Below are positions 16,893 through 26,476 of a stretch of 64,000 nucleotides of DNA, in pieces (position 1 is the first letter of the stretch; each line of letters opens with the position of its first letter). Origin of the DNA: Bacteroides ihuae (lineage in GTDB: Bacteria; Bacteroidota; Bacteroidia; Bacteroidales; Bacteroidaceae). The position numbers and the translations under genes are program-made. The stretch is from assembly GCF_900104585.1 (NCBI RefSeq), contig NZ_FNVX01000003.1, positions 62,001-126,000 of the forward strand, in the 5' to 3' direction. The notes under the pieces were generated by a model. That model did no database searches. It was not told the DNA's origin and saw only the letters and a program-made list of their open reading frames with translations.

Positions 16893-18215
16893 TTATATCC
16901 TTTTATTCTGCCATTTTGCCTTTTTAAAGTAGATATAGCTTGCCACAAGCAGCAGGGAATAATATAGAATCTCTGTAGTAAAGCAAATATCTACCGGAGC
17001 GCGTAGCCATACACCGACAATAAAAACATACATCATGTAGAAGCAAAGGGTCATCGTTTCGATCATAAGTGCAGAGCGGGTGTTGCCCGTACCGGATATT
17101 CCGCTGAATAGGATATTTGCTACAGAAGCGATGAGCATGGCGATCCCGACAACATAAACAGCCGTTACCGATTCGGCGATCAAAGCTGCCTCATTTGTAT
17201 AGATTGAAAGTATTGTTTTTGGAAAAATCGAGATAATAACGACGAGTGCCAGCATGATGAAAAAAGAGAGACGGGCGATCTTCTTTATTAGTGGTATAAC
17301 GTGTTGGATGTCGTTTGAACCAATGGCGTTACTTACAAGGCTATTGGCTGCTGTCGATAATGAACTAACCGAAATCATCATGACAATATAAATGCTTCGC
17401 ACAATGTTGGCTATGGCGAGTTCACGCTGTCCTAATCGTTCTACGGCAGCAAAAAAAGCAAACCATGTAGCCATAGATAAAAAGTACTGGAGCATCGTGA
17501 AGCACGAAATGTTCAGAATTCGCATCAGTAATTTGGGCTTGAATGAGCGGAAGCGATTCAAACCGTATTTCTTGAAATCAACTGTAATATAGGTATAGAT
17601 GAAAAAAAAGATAATAGAAGATGCTTCTGCAATGACAGAGGCAATCGCTGCACCTTTTATTCCCATTTCGGGAAATCCGAATTTTCCGAATATGAGAATA
17701 TAGTCGAGTACCACATTCGTTAGCGCCATTACTATCGCATTAATCGTTAACACTTTTGTACGGGTAGTACCGATATAAAAGGCACGAAACATCACATTCA
17801 GAAATGCAAAAAAGAATCCGAAAACTCTCCAATGAATAAACTCCATTGTGGCATCGTATATCGTTTCGGATGATACCAACAGTCTCATGATGTTTCCTCC
17901 GAAAAGCCGGGTGAAAGTAAAAAGAAGTACTGCCATAACCATCAGGAACATGACGCCCTGAATCATGACCGGCCCTACTTCCGCATATTGTTTTTCTCCG
18001 TTGCGACGGGCAATCATAATTTGAGAACCAGTACTAAAACCGAAAGCGACGGTGAAGATGCAGATATAAAATAAGCCTCCCATAGCAGAGGCTCCTAAAG
18101 CTACCTCGCTGACACGTCCCAGAAAGGCTGTATCAGTAACGTTGATTATATTTTGTGCAAGAAGACTTAGCAAGATCGGGAAACTAACGCTCCAGATCTG
18201 TTTGTTGGTGTACAT
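16893..18215 (-). CDS. MATE-family multidrug/sodium antiporter
   Basis: 440 residues made almost entirely of hydrophobic segments, consistent with twelve membrane helices. The start WSVSFPILLSLLAQNIINVTDTAFLG is the MATE first-helix pattern with VDTAFLGR-like text, and a second, internally similar half begins around residue 240. By family it exports cationic drugs or metabolites using an Na+ or H+ gradient. Substrate and regulation cannot be inferred. It lies between rho and ffh on the same strand, with the rho terminator upstream. Confidence 0.92.
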   Translation of the reverse strand: MYTNKQIWSVSFPILLSLLAQNIINVTDTAFLGRVSEVALGASAMGGLFYICIFTVAFGFSTGSQIMIARRNGEKQYAEVGPVMIQGVMFLMVMAVLLFTFTRLFGGNIMRLLVSSETIYDATMEFIHWRVFGFFFAFLNVMFRAFYIGTTRTKVLTINAIVMALTNVVLDYILIFGKFGFPEMGIKGAAIASVIAEASSIIFFFIYTYITVDFKKYGLNRFRSFKPKLLMRILNISCFTMLQYFLSMATWFAFFAAVERLGQRELAIANIVRSIYIVMMISVSSLSTAANSLVSNAIGSNDIQHVIPLIKKIARLSFFIMLALVVIISIFPKTILSIYTNEAALIAESVTAVYVVGIAMLIASVANILFSGISGTGNTRSALMIETMTLCFYMMYVFIVGVWLRAPVDICFTTEILYYSLLLVASYIYFKKAKWQNKRI

Positions 18216-18256
18216 AAATACTTAAGTTTGCTGTTTCAAAGATACTGTTTTTATTC

Positions 18257-18303
18257 AAAAAATAAAGGAGCGAAAATGATCTATCATCTCCGCTCCTTTA
18301 TTT
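18257..18303 (-). terminator. Rho-independent terminator of rho
   Basis: Arms AAATAAAGGAGCG (18260-18272) and CGCTCCTTTATTT (18291-18303) form a 13-bp stem. On the minus strand a T-rich run (TTTATTTTTT) ends the stem, about 20 bases after the rho stop codon. Confidence 0.75.
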
Positions 18304-18324
18304 GCTTTTGTGTTATTTCTGCTG

Positions 18325-20508
18325 TTAGCTGTTCATGCTCATCAGAAATTCATCGTTGTCTTTCGTTTTTTCTAAGCGGTCTTTAACGAAATCCATTGCT
18401 TCAATCGGGTTCATATCCGATAGATATTTGCGTAGAATCCACATGCGGTCAAGTGTTTGCTTGTCTAGAAGCAGATCGTCGCGACGAGTGCTCGAAGCAA
18501 CAATATTCACAGCCGGGAAGATTCGTTTGTTAGACAAGTTACGATCGAGCTGAAGCTCCATGTTTCCTGTTCCCTTGAATTCTTCGAAAATAACCTCATC
18601 CATTTTAGAACCGGTATCGATAAGTGCGGTAGCCAAAATAGTTAGTGAACCTCCGTTTTCAATATTACGGGCAGCTCCGAAGAAGCGTTTAGGTTTGTGC
18701 AATGCATTTGCATCTACACCACCCGAGAGTACTTTGCCTGAAGCAGGAGAAACAGTATTATATGCTCGAGCCAAGCGAGTGATAGAGTCGAGGAAGATCA
18801 CTACATCGTGTCCACATTCTACCATTCTTTTTGCTTTTTCCAACACAATGCCTGCTATTTTTACGTGGCGTTCTGCTGGTTCGTCAAAGGTCGATGCAAT
18901 AACTTCGGCATTTACGCTACGAGCCATATCGGTAACTTCCTCAGGACGCTCATCTATCAGCAACATAATCATGTATACTTCCGGGTGGTTAGCAGCTATA
19001 GCGTTTGCAATTTCTTTTAGCAAAATAGTTTTACCAGTTTTGGGTTGAGCTACGATCAATCCACGTTGTCCCTTACCGATCGGGGAAAATAAATCGACTA
19101 CACGGGCAGACATAGAATCTGAGTATCCTCCTCGGCAGAGTTTGAATTTCTCGTCGGGGAAAAGAGGCGTGAGGTGTTCGAATGGAACGCGGTCGCGTAC
19201 AAAAGTAGCGTCACGGCCATTGATCTTTGAGACTTTAACCAGAGGGAAATATTTTTCTCCTTCTTTCGGAGGACGAATAGCTCCTTCAACCACATCACCG
19301 GTTTTTAATCCAAATAGTTTGATTTGTGATTGAGAAACGTAGATATCATCAGGAGATGAAAGGTAATTATAATCTGATGAACGTAAGAATCCGTATCCAT
19401 CTTGCATAATCTCCAAGACGCCTGTGCCAATCAGAATATCTTCAAATTCGTAAGCTTTTTCACGTTCAATAACTTTGCGTTCGGGACGTTCAGGAGCCGT
19501 TGTTGCTTCTGTCTGTGTCGGCTTTTGAATAACTGGACGTTGTTGGTTATTGTTTTGCTGATTGTTATTGTTGTCGCGCGGACGGATGATACGCTTGGCT
19601 TGTGCTTGTTGCTCTTGAGCTGCTGCAGCTTCAACTTTGGTTGCTTCAAATTTGCCAAGTAGCTCAGTAGGTAACTCCATCTTTTCAGAAGGTAGTTCTT
19701 CGATTGGAACAAAGTCGTCGTCAGCATCTGATGATAGTATCGGACTTTCTTCTTCTTTCTCCGGTTGAACAACAGGTCTTACCACCTTAATAGGCTTGCT
19801 TAGTGCTTGTTCCACTTGTGGCGCTTGTTCTTCTTGCGATGCTGCTTGTTGCACCTTTGCTACAACTTGTGGTGCTTCTTGTTGTACTTTAGCAGTTGCT
19901 TGTGGCGACGCTTGCTGCGCCTTTACCACGGGTGCTACTTGTTGTACTTTTACTGGTACTTGCGGTGCTTGTGGCTCTTTTGCTGCTACAGGAGCTTCAA
20001 TAGCTGCTTCTGCTTTCACCGTCTCTTTATTTTCACTTTTAGCTTTCTTTGGGCGACCTTTGCGTTGCTTCGGGTCAGCTTGTTCGCTTTTAGCTTTAGC
20101 GGTATCTTCAGTAGGTTTTGCGGAGGGAGCAATAACAGGTTTGGGTCTGTCTGTAGTTTCATCTTTTGCTGCAATGGCAGCAGGCTTTGGAGCAGCAGGT
20201 TGTTGCTTAGTCACCGGAGTGTTTTTTTCTGTTCGGCTTATTTCGCCATTCTTAGACGCAGAGAAAACTTTATCGGCTCCTTCTTTCTTTACATTAACGC
20301 GAGAGCGTTTCTTATTGTCGTCTTTGCGATCCTCTTTTATTTTGTCGGCGGCTACTTTCTTGGTAGCACCCACAATGGCTTGTTCATCGAGGATCTTGTA
20401 GACTAATTCTTCTTTTTTAAGTGAGTCTGTTTTTTTGATGCCCAATTCTTGGGCAATAGTTTGTAGTTCCGACAAATTTTTGTCGTTCAATTGAATGATG
20501 TTATACAT
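18325..20508 (-). CDS. rho: Transcription termination factor Rho with long disordered insert
   Basis: 727 residues from the ATG at 20508 ([15 protein letters not shown]), which begins the Rho N-terminal helical domain; the open frame upstream gives no homologous text. After about 50 residues comes an insert of roughly 300 residues rich in Ala, Lys, Gln, Pro and Val. The RNA-binding cold-shock-like domain follows ([21 protein letters not shown]), then the ATPase with [16 protein letters not shown] (P-loop) and [17 protein letters not shown] (Walker B). It is a ring ATPase that ends untranslated transcripts. For the related Rho of B. thetaiotaomicron, published work links the disordered region to phase separation and gut fitness. 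Confidence 0.96.
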   Translation of the reverse strand: MYNIIQLNDKNLSELQTIAQELGIKKTDSLKKEELVYKILDEQAIVGATKKVAADKIKEDRKDDNKKRSRVNVKKEGADKVFSASKNGEISRTEKNTPVTKQQPAAPKPAAIAAKDETTDRPKPVIAPSAKPTEDTAKAKSEQADPKQRKGRPKKAKSENKETVKAEAAIEAPVAAKEPQAPQVPVKVQQVAPVVKAQQASPQATAKVQQEAPQVVAKVQQAASQEEQAPQVEQALSKPIKVVRPVVQPEKEEESPILSSDADDDFVPIEELPSEKMELPTELLGKFEATKVEAAAAQEQQAQAKRIIRPRDNNNNQQNNNQQRPVIQKPTQTEATTAPERPERKVIEREKAYEFEDILIGTGVLEIMQDGYGFLRSSDYNYLSSPDDIYVSQSQIKLFGLKTGDVVEGAIRPPKEGEKYFPLVKVSKINGRDATFVRDRVPFEHLTPLFPDEKFKLCRGGYSDSMSARVVDLFSPIGKGQRGLIVAQPKTGKTILLKEIANAIAANHPEVYMIMLLIDERPEEVTDMARSVNAEVIASTFDEPAERHVKIAGIVLEKAKRMVECGHDVVIFLDSITRLARAYNTVSPASGKVLSGGVDANALHKPKRFFGAARNIENGGSLTILATALIDTGSKMDEVIFEEFKGTGNMELQLDRNLSNKRIFPAVNIVASSTRRDDLLLDKQTLDRMWILRKYLSDMNPIEAMDFVKDRLEKTKDNDEFLMSMNS

Positions 20509-20835
20509 ACGTATAGGTAAATTATTATAATGTTTCTCTTTTCGCTGACATGCAGATAGCATAGCTACGACTATCAATCAGTCCAGAGCGATGCGGGCAT
20601 AAGCGTTATTGTGAATTTGGGATAATTACTTGTTGAATCAGAATCTTAAGTCTTTATTTCCTTTGTGAGGGGTTCACTGAGGATTTGGACGAGGCAAAGG
20701 TAATAAATTATTTTATATAAATAAATAAATTTGCGTTTTTTGTTTGTAAAACCTCTTTTTTGACGAAATAAAGCATTTTTTAGACCATTTTCTTAATTTT
20801 AATGAGGTGTGTATGACAGAATATAATCGCTCTAA
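20509..20835 (-). promoter_or_regulatory. Control region and long leader of rho
   Basis: This 327-base stretch between tilS and rho has no gene. A TACCTTTG box on the minus strand (20696-20703) matches the Bacteroides -7 consensus TAnnTTTG; no clear -33 box sits upstream, though the DNA there is very AT-rich. Transcription from it would leave an untranslated leader of nearly 190 bases, room for autoregulation by Rho. No riboswitch fold was recognised. Confidence 0.45.
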
Positions 20836-22113
20836 TTAGTTGAAGGTGACTATAATAATCCGCTTTGTAGCATCGTCTATTCTAAATCGATTATCCGTTC
20901 GCTCTCCGATGAGCCATGCTATTTTTTCATCACTGCAAAGCACCCATTGTTGCTCTTTTACAGCGATAGACAATTTTCTGTCAGTCAGGTAGTTACTAAC
21001 TAGTTTCTTTCCCTCCATGCCGAAAGGTACAAAAGTATCGCCTTGTCTCCATTTCCTTATGCTCAAAGGTCGTTTTAATTTATCAGCGTCGAAGCATGCA
21101 ATTCCTCTTTCGTGAGGTATGACAAAGTCGGGCGTATATTCTTTTTCCTCAAAGGTGAGGGTAGGGGGAGTTGCTTTATCTTGATTCGCTGTTGACTCAA
21201 TCAATAATAGTTCTCTATCCTTTATTACCCGCCATTCATTACTAATAAAAAGCTTGCCTGCTTGTCCGCTTAGCGATTGAAACACATCCTCCACTTGGGC
21301 TGAGTTGAACCCCAATGGAGTTAGGATTTCATATAATAAAGTCTGAGGAGATGCCTCATTCAGTAGGCTATTTATTAAGATGCCTTCTTCAGTTAACACT
21401 CTCTTTTTTCCTTCATCAATGCCTTTGGCGTAAATCTTGGCAACTTCGTTTAGGTAATTACTTGTTCGAGCGAGGCTTTCCTTTATCGAAGGATTAATGC
21501 CTTGCATCAACGGTATCAGGTTCAAACGTATTTTGTTGCGAGTATATTCATCTTGCAGATTGGTACTGTCTGTTACATAAGCCTGTTCGATCTGCTTCAG
21601 ATAAGTAATGATCTCACTGCGGTTGACACACAGCAATGGACGTACGATGTTGCCGTTTTTAGGGCGAATACCCAGTAATCCGTTGATTCCGGTACCCCTA
21701 ATTAGATTTAGTAGCATGGTTTCCACGCTGTCGTCTTGATGATGGGCAACAGCGATCACGCTGCAATTGCTTTGTTCTCTCACTTCACTAAACCAATTGT
21801 ATCGAAGCTCACGTGCAGCCATTTCTATAGAGATATGCTTTTCTACTGCATAAGCTTGCGTGTTGAAGTGAGTGATATGTAGTTTCACCGCTAGTGACTG
21901 GCAGAGATTCCGAACAAATGTTTCGTCTCGATTGGATTCCTCGCCACGAAGTCTGAAGTTGCAATGAGCCGCTTCGCAAGTATAACCAAGTGATAGTAGG
22001 ATGCGTAGAAGTGCCACAGAATCGGCTCCACCACTCAGCGCTACCAAAACTTTCTCTTCTTGCGAGAAAAGTTTTTCTTTATTTATATACTGTGCTACTT
22101 GCTGCTGCATCAT
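20836..22113 (-). CDS. tilS: tRNA(Ile)-lysidine synthetase
   Basis: 425 residues. The PP-loop ATP-pyrophosphatase motif is [16 protein letters not shown] near the N-terminus; [38 protein letters not shown] and [14 protein letters not shown] follow as expected for TilS. The C-terminal substrate-binding part contains [32 protein letters not shown]. The enzyme joins lysine to C34 of tRNA-Ile(CAU), changing its reading from AUG to AUA; it is usually essential. It is divergent from feoAB and upstream of rho on the same strand. Confidence 0.96.
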   Translation of the reverse strand: MMQQQVAQYINKEKLFSQEEKVLVALSGGADSVALLRILLSLGYTCEAAHCNFRLRGEESNRDETFVRNLCQSLAVKLHITHFNTQAYAVEKHISIEMAARELRYNWFSEVREQSNCSVIAVAHHQDDSVETMLLNLIRGTGINGLLGIRPKNGNIVRPLLCVNRSEIITYLKQIEQAYVTDSTNLQDEYTRNKIRLNLIPLMQGINPSIKESLARTSNYLNEVAKIYAKGIDEGKKRVLTEEGILINSLLNEASPQTLLYEILTPLGFNSAQVEDVFQSLSGQAGKLFISNEWRVIKDRELLLIESTANQDKATPPTLTFEEKEYTPDFVIPHERGIACFDADKLKRPLSIRKWRQGDTFVPFGMEGKKLVSNYLTDRKLSIAVKEQQWVLCSDEKIAWLIGERTDNRFRIDDATKRIIIVTFN

Positions 22114-22271
22114 GTTGCAAAGATAACTTTTTTAGCTCTAATCATGTAGTCTGTCAGGTGAAAAACCGTTTCTTCATTTTCTAGGGCTTATTAAAAGATA
22201 TTTGTCTGCGCCTATCTCTATCCTTTGAAGTAGGTAGTATACTTAATTATTCTTCCTAATTAGTTAATCAT

Positions 22272-22354
22272 AACATCCCCATGTTCTATACTATAACATC
22301 CCCATGTTTTTGTTTTGTACATGGGGATGTTTCATACAACAACATGGGGATGTT
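22272..22354. repeat. Cluster of four 14-bp near-palindromic repeats between tilS and feoAB
   Basis: AACATCCCCATGTT occurs at 22272-22285 and 22295-22308. Its reverse complement AACATGGGGATGTT occurs at 22341-22354, and with one end base changed at 22318-22331. A shorter copy, ACATCCCCAT, is at 22453-22462. Each unit is a 5-bp palindrome around four C; the forward pair can also pair with the reverse pair to form long stems. The cluster lies in the 466-base space between the divergent tilS and feoAB starts, over 150 bases before the feoAB promoter. Confidence 0.85.
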
Positions 22355-22518
22355 GCGATGCATAATATCATAATATCAGCACAGAGAACTAACCTTTCAG
22401 AGAGAATGAAAACGAGAGGAAGCCATTCTTTTCTTTTGAAAAGATGATTTGGACATCCCCATAAGTAGGTATAATAACTTCTGACAGTTGCATTCTATTT
22501 AAAAACAATCTAAATAGC

Positions 22519-22549
22519 TTGTTTGGCGTCAAGTTATCATTTATCTTTG
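22519..22549 (+). promoter_or_regulatory. Probable feoAB promoter
   Basis: TTG at 22519-22521 and TATCTTTG at 22542-22549 are 20 bases apart, fitting the Bacteroides -33/-7 pattern TTTG and TAnnTTTG. The start codon is 30 bases downstream of the -7 box. No Fur-type box was recognised. Confidence 0.5.
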
Positions 22550-22579
22550 TAGCAACAAAAAGTTTCAAAGGAAGTAGAT

Positions 22580-25246
22580 ATGCGTTTATCCGAACTCAAT
22601 ACAGGAGAAAAGGGAGTTATCGTAAAGGTACTGGGACACGGTGGATTCCGCAGACGTATCGTGGAGATGGGCTTTATCAAAGGAAAAACAGTGGAGGTTA
22701 TGCTCAATGCTCCGCTTAACGATCCAATAAAATACAAGATATTAGGTTATGAAGTTTCCCTTCGCAGGCAGGAAGCCGGTATGGTGCAGGTCATTAGTGA
22801 AGAAGAGGCGAAAGAATATTGCCATCATCCCAGGCACAGGCATCTTCAACATCGACATCGGATATTAGAAACATTTACTAATAAAGAGACGTGGGAGCAT
22901 CGGGCTAGAATTGTTGCATTGCTCAGTGAGGAAGATGCTGAAGAAATGAATTCCCGACGTGGACGTTTTCGTGGGGGAAGGATGAGAGAACTCATTGCTC
23001 ATGATTCTTCAGAATGCTTAGATGCTGATTCAGACAAAAGCTATTGCCGAAAAGAAGAGAAACTGAAGAAGATCGCTCTTGGTAAGCGAAGAACCATCAA
23101 TGTGGCGCTGGTAGGCAATCCTAATTGCGGAAAGACTTCATTGTTCAATCTTGCTTCCGGGGCTCACGAACATGTGGGTAACTATAGTGGAGTAACGGTC
23201 GATGCTAAAGAAGGATACTTTGACTTTGAAGGATATCATTTTAAAATTGTTGATCTGCCGGGGACTTACTCTCTTTCAGCTTATACCCCCGAAGAACTAT
23301 ATGTGAGGCGCCATATCGTAGATGAGACGCCCGATGTTATTATTAATGTGGTAGATTCATCCAACTTGGAACGTAATCTTTACCTCACCACTCAACTGAT
23401 CGATATGAATGTGCGTATGGTTATTGCGCTCAACATGTACGATGAACTTGAAGCGAGTGGAAATACACTCAACCATCATTTACTCAGCAAGCTGTTTGGC
23501 GTACCAATGGTGCCTACTGTGTGCAAAAAGCAGAAAGGTATTGATCGACTGTTTCATATCATTATTAATATATATGAGGGAGCTGATTTTCTGGACAAAA
23601 AGGGGTACATCGATCCTGAAATTGCGAAAGAATTGCAAGACTGGCACCGGACGCATGTGGATGAGCAACATCACGAAGAACATCTGGAAGATTTTGCTCG
23701 TCAACAAAAGCCGGCCCAAAGTGTTTTCAGACATATACACATCAATCATGGACCCGATTTGGAGAAAGCCATCGATTATGTAAAAGAAGAAATCTCAACG
23801 AATGAATCCATTCGCCATAAATATTCCACTCGTTTCCTTTCTATCAAATTATTGGAGAACGATCCTGAAATAGAAGAACTGGTTCGGGCATTACCCAATG
23901 GAGAAGAGATTATTCGCAAGCGCGATAAAGCAACCCGACGTATATCCGAAGTGATGAACGAAGATTGCGAGGCAGCTATCACCGATGCTAAATATGGCTT
24001 TATCAGTGGAGCGTTGAAAGAAACCTTTATTGATAATCATCAAGAACAACAGCAAGTGACGAAAGCACTTGATTCCATCGTGACGCATCGCTTCTGGGGC
24101 TTTCCTCTCTTCTTCCTTTTTATGTATCTAATGTTCGAAGGGACATTCGTTCTTGGAGATTATCCGATGCAAGGCATTGAATGGCTTGTAGAGTCTTTGG
24201 GCAATCTGATACGAAACAATATGGGCGCAGGTCCTTTCAAAGATATGCTTGTGGATGGCGTTATTGGTGGGGTAGGCGGCGTTATCGTTTTCTTGCCTAA
24301 CATACTTATCTTGTACTTTTTCATTTCTCTTATGGAAGATTCGGGTTACATGGCCCGAGCAGCCTTTATTATGGATAAGATAATGCACAAGATGGGGTTA
24401 CACGGAAAATCGTTCATACCTCTTATTATGGGTTTCGGTTGCAACGTTCCCGCCATTATGGCCTCCCGCACCATCGAGAATCATAAAAGTAGGTTGATCA
24501 CCATGCTGGTCAATCCGTTGATGTCGTGCAGTGCCCGCTTACCCATCTATCTGCTACTTGTTGGTGCTTTCTTTCCTCATAATGCAGGGTTGGTACTCTT
24601 CACCATTTATGGCGTGGGCATTTTTCTGGCAGTCATCCTAGCCCGCCTGTTCAGCAGGTTTTTGGTAAAAGGCAACGATACCCCCTTTGTGATGGAATTG
24701 CCACCCTACCGCATGCCTACCATGAAATCCATCTTTCGCCATACTTGGGAGAAAGGTGCTCAATACCTTAAAAAGATGGGAGGTGTCATCATGATTGCCT
24801 CTATCTTTATCTGGTTTTTAGGCTATTATCCTGATCATGACGCCTATAATACAGTGGCCGAGCAGCAAGAAAACTCCTACATCGGTCAGATAGGAAAAGT
24901 AGTAGAACCCGCATTAGCTCCATTAGGATTCGATTGGAAATTGAGCATTGGAATTTTCTCCGGCATGGGAGCAAAAGAACTGGTTGTTAGTACGCTTGGC
25001 GTGCTCTATACGAATGATGCCAATGTAGATAATGTTAGTTTGGCTCAACGCATTCCCATCACCCCATTGGTAGCATTCTGCTATATGCTCTTTGTACTTC
25101 TTTATTTCCCTTGCATAGCCACACTTGTAGCTATTAAGCAAGAATCGGGAAGTTGGAAATGGGCTGCATTTGCCGCTCTATATACCACTTCATTAGCATG
25201 GGTGGTATCATTTACTGTTTATCAAATAGGAAGTTTACTGTTATGA
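22580..25246 (+). CDS. feoB: FeoA-FeoB fusion, ferrous iron transporter
   Basis: 888 residues. Residues 1-75 are a FeoA (SH3-like) domain (MRLSELNTGEKGVIVKVLGHGGFRRRIVEMGFIKG). A His-rich linker follows (Cys81, His82, 83, 86, 88, 91, 93). The FeoB G-domain starts about residue 173 with VGNPNCGKTSLFN (P-loop 179-187), the G2 region NYSGVTVDAKEG and DLPGTYSLSAYTPEE (G3). The membrane part has two Gate motifs and a core with GCNVPAIMASRTIEN and SCSARLPIYLLL. It imports Fe(II) through the inner membrane, driven by nucleotide hydrolysis. It overlaps the next gene by ATGA. Confidence 0.96.
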   Translation: MRLSELNTGEKGVIVKVLGHGGFRRRIVEMGFIKGKTVEVMLNAPLNDPIKYKILGYEVSLRRQEAGMVQVISEEEAKEYCHHPRHRHLQHRHRILETFTNKETWEHRARIVALLSEEDAEEMNSRRGRFRGGRMRELIAHDSSECLDADSDKSYCRKEEKLKKIALGKRRTINVALVGNPNCGKTSLFNLASGAHEHVGNYSGVTVDAKEGYFDFEGYHFKIVDLPGTYSLSAYTPEELYVRRHIVDETPDVIINVVDSSNLERNLYLTTQLIDMNVRMVIALNMYDELEASGNTLNHHLLSKLFGVPMVPTVCKKQKGIDRLFHIIINIYEGADFLDKKGYIDPEIAKELQDWHRTHVDEQHHEEHLEDFARQQKPAQSVFRHIHINHGPDLEKAIDYVKEEISTNESIRHKYSTRFLSIKLLENDPEIEELVRALPNGEEIIRKRDKATRRISEVMNEDCEAAITDAKYGFISGALKETFIDNHQEQQQVTKALDSIVTHRFWGFPLFFLFMYLMFEGTFVLGDYPMQGIEWLVESLGNLIRNNMGAGPFKDMLVDGVIGGVGGVIVFLPNILILYFFISLMEDSGYMARAAFIMDKIMHKMGLHGKSFIPLIMGFGCNVPAIMASRTIENHKSRLITMLVNPLMSCSARLPIYLLLVGAFFPHNAGLVLFTIYGVGIFLAVILARLFSRFLVKGNDTPFVMELPPYRMPTMKSIFRHTWEKGAQYLKKMGGVIMIASIFIWFLGYYPDHDAYNTVAEQQENSYIGQIGKVVEPALAPLGFDWKLSIGIFSGMGAKELVVSTLGVLYTNDANVDNVSLAQRIPITPLVAFCYMLFVLLYFPCIATLVAIKQESGSWKWAAFAALYTTSLAWVVSFTVYQIGSLLL

Positions 25247-25455
25247 ATTGGCAAGATTGGGTCGTTATCATATTAGTGGTTCTTTGTTTTGGAGAGATTT
25301 CTCGTCGCATTTATCTTTTTTTTCGTCGTTCTCAGAGCAATGACAACCCCTGTGCAAATTGCACAAGTGGCTGTGACTTAAAAGATTTGGCGGAAAAGAA
25401 TAAGAAAAGTGGCAAGGGAAACGCCACCAAACCTAAGAAAAATTGCTGCGGATAG
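25243..25455 (+). CDS. FeoB-associated Cys-rich membrane protein
   Basis: 70 residues. The ATG at 25243 overlaps the feoB stop (ATGA), so translation is coupled. One N-terminal membrane helix (WVVIILVVLCFGEI) is followed by a basic segment and a Cys cluster, CANCTSGC, with a second Cys pair at the end (NCCG). This is the usual small partner at the end of Bacteroidetes feo operons, probably binding or shuttling iron near the transporter; its exact job is not established. Confidence 0.85.
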   Translation: MNWQDWVVIILVVLCFGEISRRIYLFFRRSQSNDNPCANCTSGCDLKDLAEKNKKSGKGNATKPKKNCCG

Positions 25456-25504
25456 TTTGGTAGTTTCGAAAAATGTACTACCTTTGCAACCGCATTCGAG
25501 AAAT

Positions 25505-25575
25505 GGTTCCTTGACCGAGTGGCTAGGTAGCGGTCTGCAAAACCGTGTACGGCGGTTCGAATCCGCCAGGAACCT
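25505..25575 (+). tRNA. tRNA-Cys (GCA)
   Basis: Acceptor arms GGTTCCT and AGGAACC pair fully, the anticodon loop CTGCAAA gives GCA, and the T-loop is TTCGAAT with a GCGG/CCGC stem. The discriminator is U, as is normal for tRNA-Cys. CCA is not encoded. Confidence 0.95.
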
Positions 25576-25586
25576 CAAAAGACAGT

Positions 25587-25625
25587 AAAAGCTTCGTTCA
25601 GAAATGGACGGAGCTTTTGTTATTT
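25587..25625 (+). terminator. Rho-independent terminator of tRNA-Cys
   Basis: AAAAGCTTCGTTC (25587-25599) pairs with GGACGGAGCTTTT (25606-25618) through G-U and Watson-Crick pairs around a 6-base loop, and TGTTATTT follows. Confidence 0.7.
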
Positions 25626-25930
25626 ATTGATACTCAATTACTTACACACTTTGACTATTCCGATAAATTCTGTGCAATGTATACCGATGTGTATCCCTTG
25701 TATTCAAAATAGTTTGTATCTTTTAATGAAGATAACTTCATCTTTCTCATTTTTTAATTAGATTTGTACGGTGTAAGGATGTTGGAAGAAGATAGACAAG
25801 CCATCGACATGATAAACGCAGTCGGAGATGCCGAAAACTGTAACAGAGTAAATCTTGTTTGAAATTTAATCTACTAAAGGAAAGCTACTCCAGCATTGTA
25901 GCTTTAGTTGAGGCTAATAGAATATTATAT
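25626..25930 (+). other. Gap of about 305 bases with one short possible ORF
   Basis: The region between the tRNA-Cys terminator and the exonuclease start holds no recognised gene. A 27-residue ORF, 25779-25862, has an AAGG sequence just before its ATG and begins MLEEDRQAIDMINAVGDAEN. It resembles nothing I recognise and may be a gene remnant or a leader peptide. Confidence 0.3.
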
Positions 25931-26422
25931 ATGAATAATTTTGCTGCAATAGACTTTGAGACTGCAAATGCTAAAAGAAGTAGCATTTGCAGTCTTGGAC
26001 TTGTTATAGTAGAAAATAACATGATTGTAGATCGTATCTATAGTTTAATAAAGCCAACGCCCAATTATTACAACTATTGGACTACTAATATTCATGGCAT
26101 AACTTATTACGATACAATAAAAGCTCCTATGTTTTTCGATGTATGGCATGATGTATTGGCAAAAACCAAAGATCTACCTTTTGTAGCGCACAACAGTCCT
26201 TTTGATTCAGGTTGCTTAAAAGCAATATATGAATCATTTAATATTGATTATCCTAACTTTGAATTTTATTGCACATTACGTGCATCCAGACAAAAGTTGC
26301 CTAATCTTGAAAACCACCAGCTACACACTGTGGCTGAGTATTTTGGTTATAATTTAGACAATCATCACCATGCATTAGCGGATGCCGAAGCGTGCGCAGT
26401 TATCGCAACCCATTTATTGTAG
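25931..26422 (+). CDS. DEDDh 3'-5' exonuclease (DnaQ/epsilon-like fold)
   Basis: 163 residues from the ATG at 25931; the frame is open 24 codons upstream to a TTG, but the ATG begins the fold directly. The DEDDh motifs are in order: FAAIDFETAN (Asp and Glu of ExoI), VAHNSPFDSG (ExoII) and HHALADAEACA (ExoIII, HxAxxD). It acts on 3' ends of DNA or RNA with two metal ions. It is a free-standing protein, not fused to a polymerase, so a role in DNA repair or RNA turnover is open. It sits between tRNA-Cys and a metallophosphoesterase gene. Confidence 0.85.
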   Translation: MNNFAAIDFETANAKRSSICSLGLVIVENNMIVDRIYSLIKPTPNYYNYWTTNIHGITYYDTIKAPMFFDVWHDVLAKTKDLPFVAHNSPFDSGCLKAIYESFNIDYPNFEFYCTLRASRQKLPNLENHQLHTVAEYFGYNLDNHHHALADAEACAVIATHLL

Positions 26423-26476
26423 ATTATGGTAAAAGAAGAACCAACTATTTTGCAAATTTAAATCTATTATCTAGCA

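Noticed and set aside
19796..20401. A long Cys- and Ala-rich open frame on the plus strand inside rho
   Set aside because: It is the antisense shadow of the Ala/Gln/Lys-rich Rho insert; the low-complexity text reads open in several frames and has no start signal.
20509..20577. Upstream extension of rho
   Set aside because: The added residues look like a lipoprotein signal by chance and do not fit a cytoplasmic ATPase; the ATG at 20508 starts the known domain.
22272..22354. CRISPR-like array before feoAB
   Set aside because: Only 14-bp units, both orientations, uneven spacers of 9-32 bases and no cas genes.
25859..25930. Upstream extension of the exonuclease to a TTG codon
   Set aside because: No homology in the added 24 residues; the ATG at 25931 starts the domain directly.
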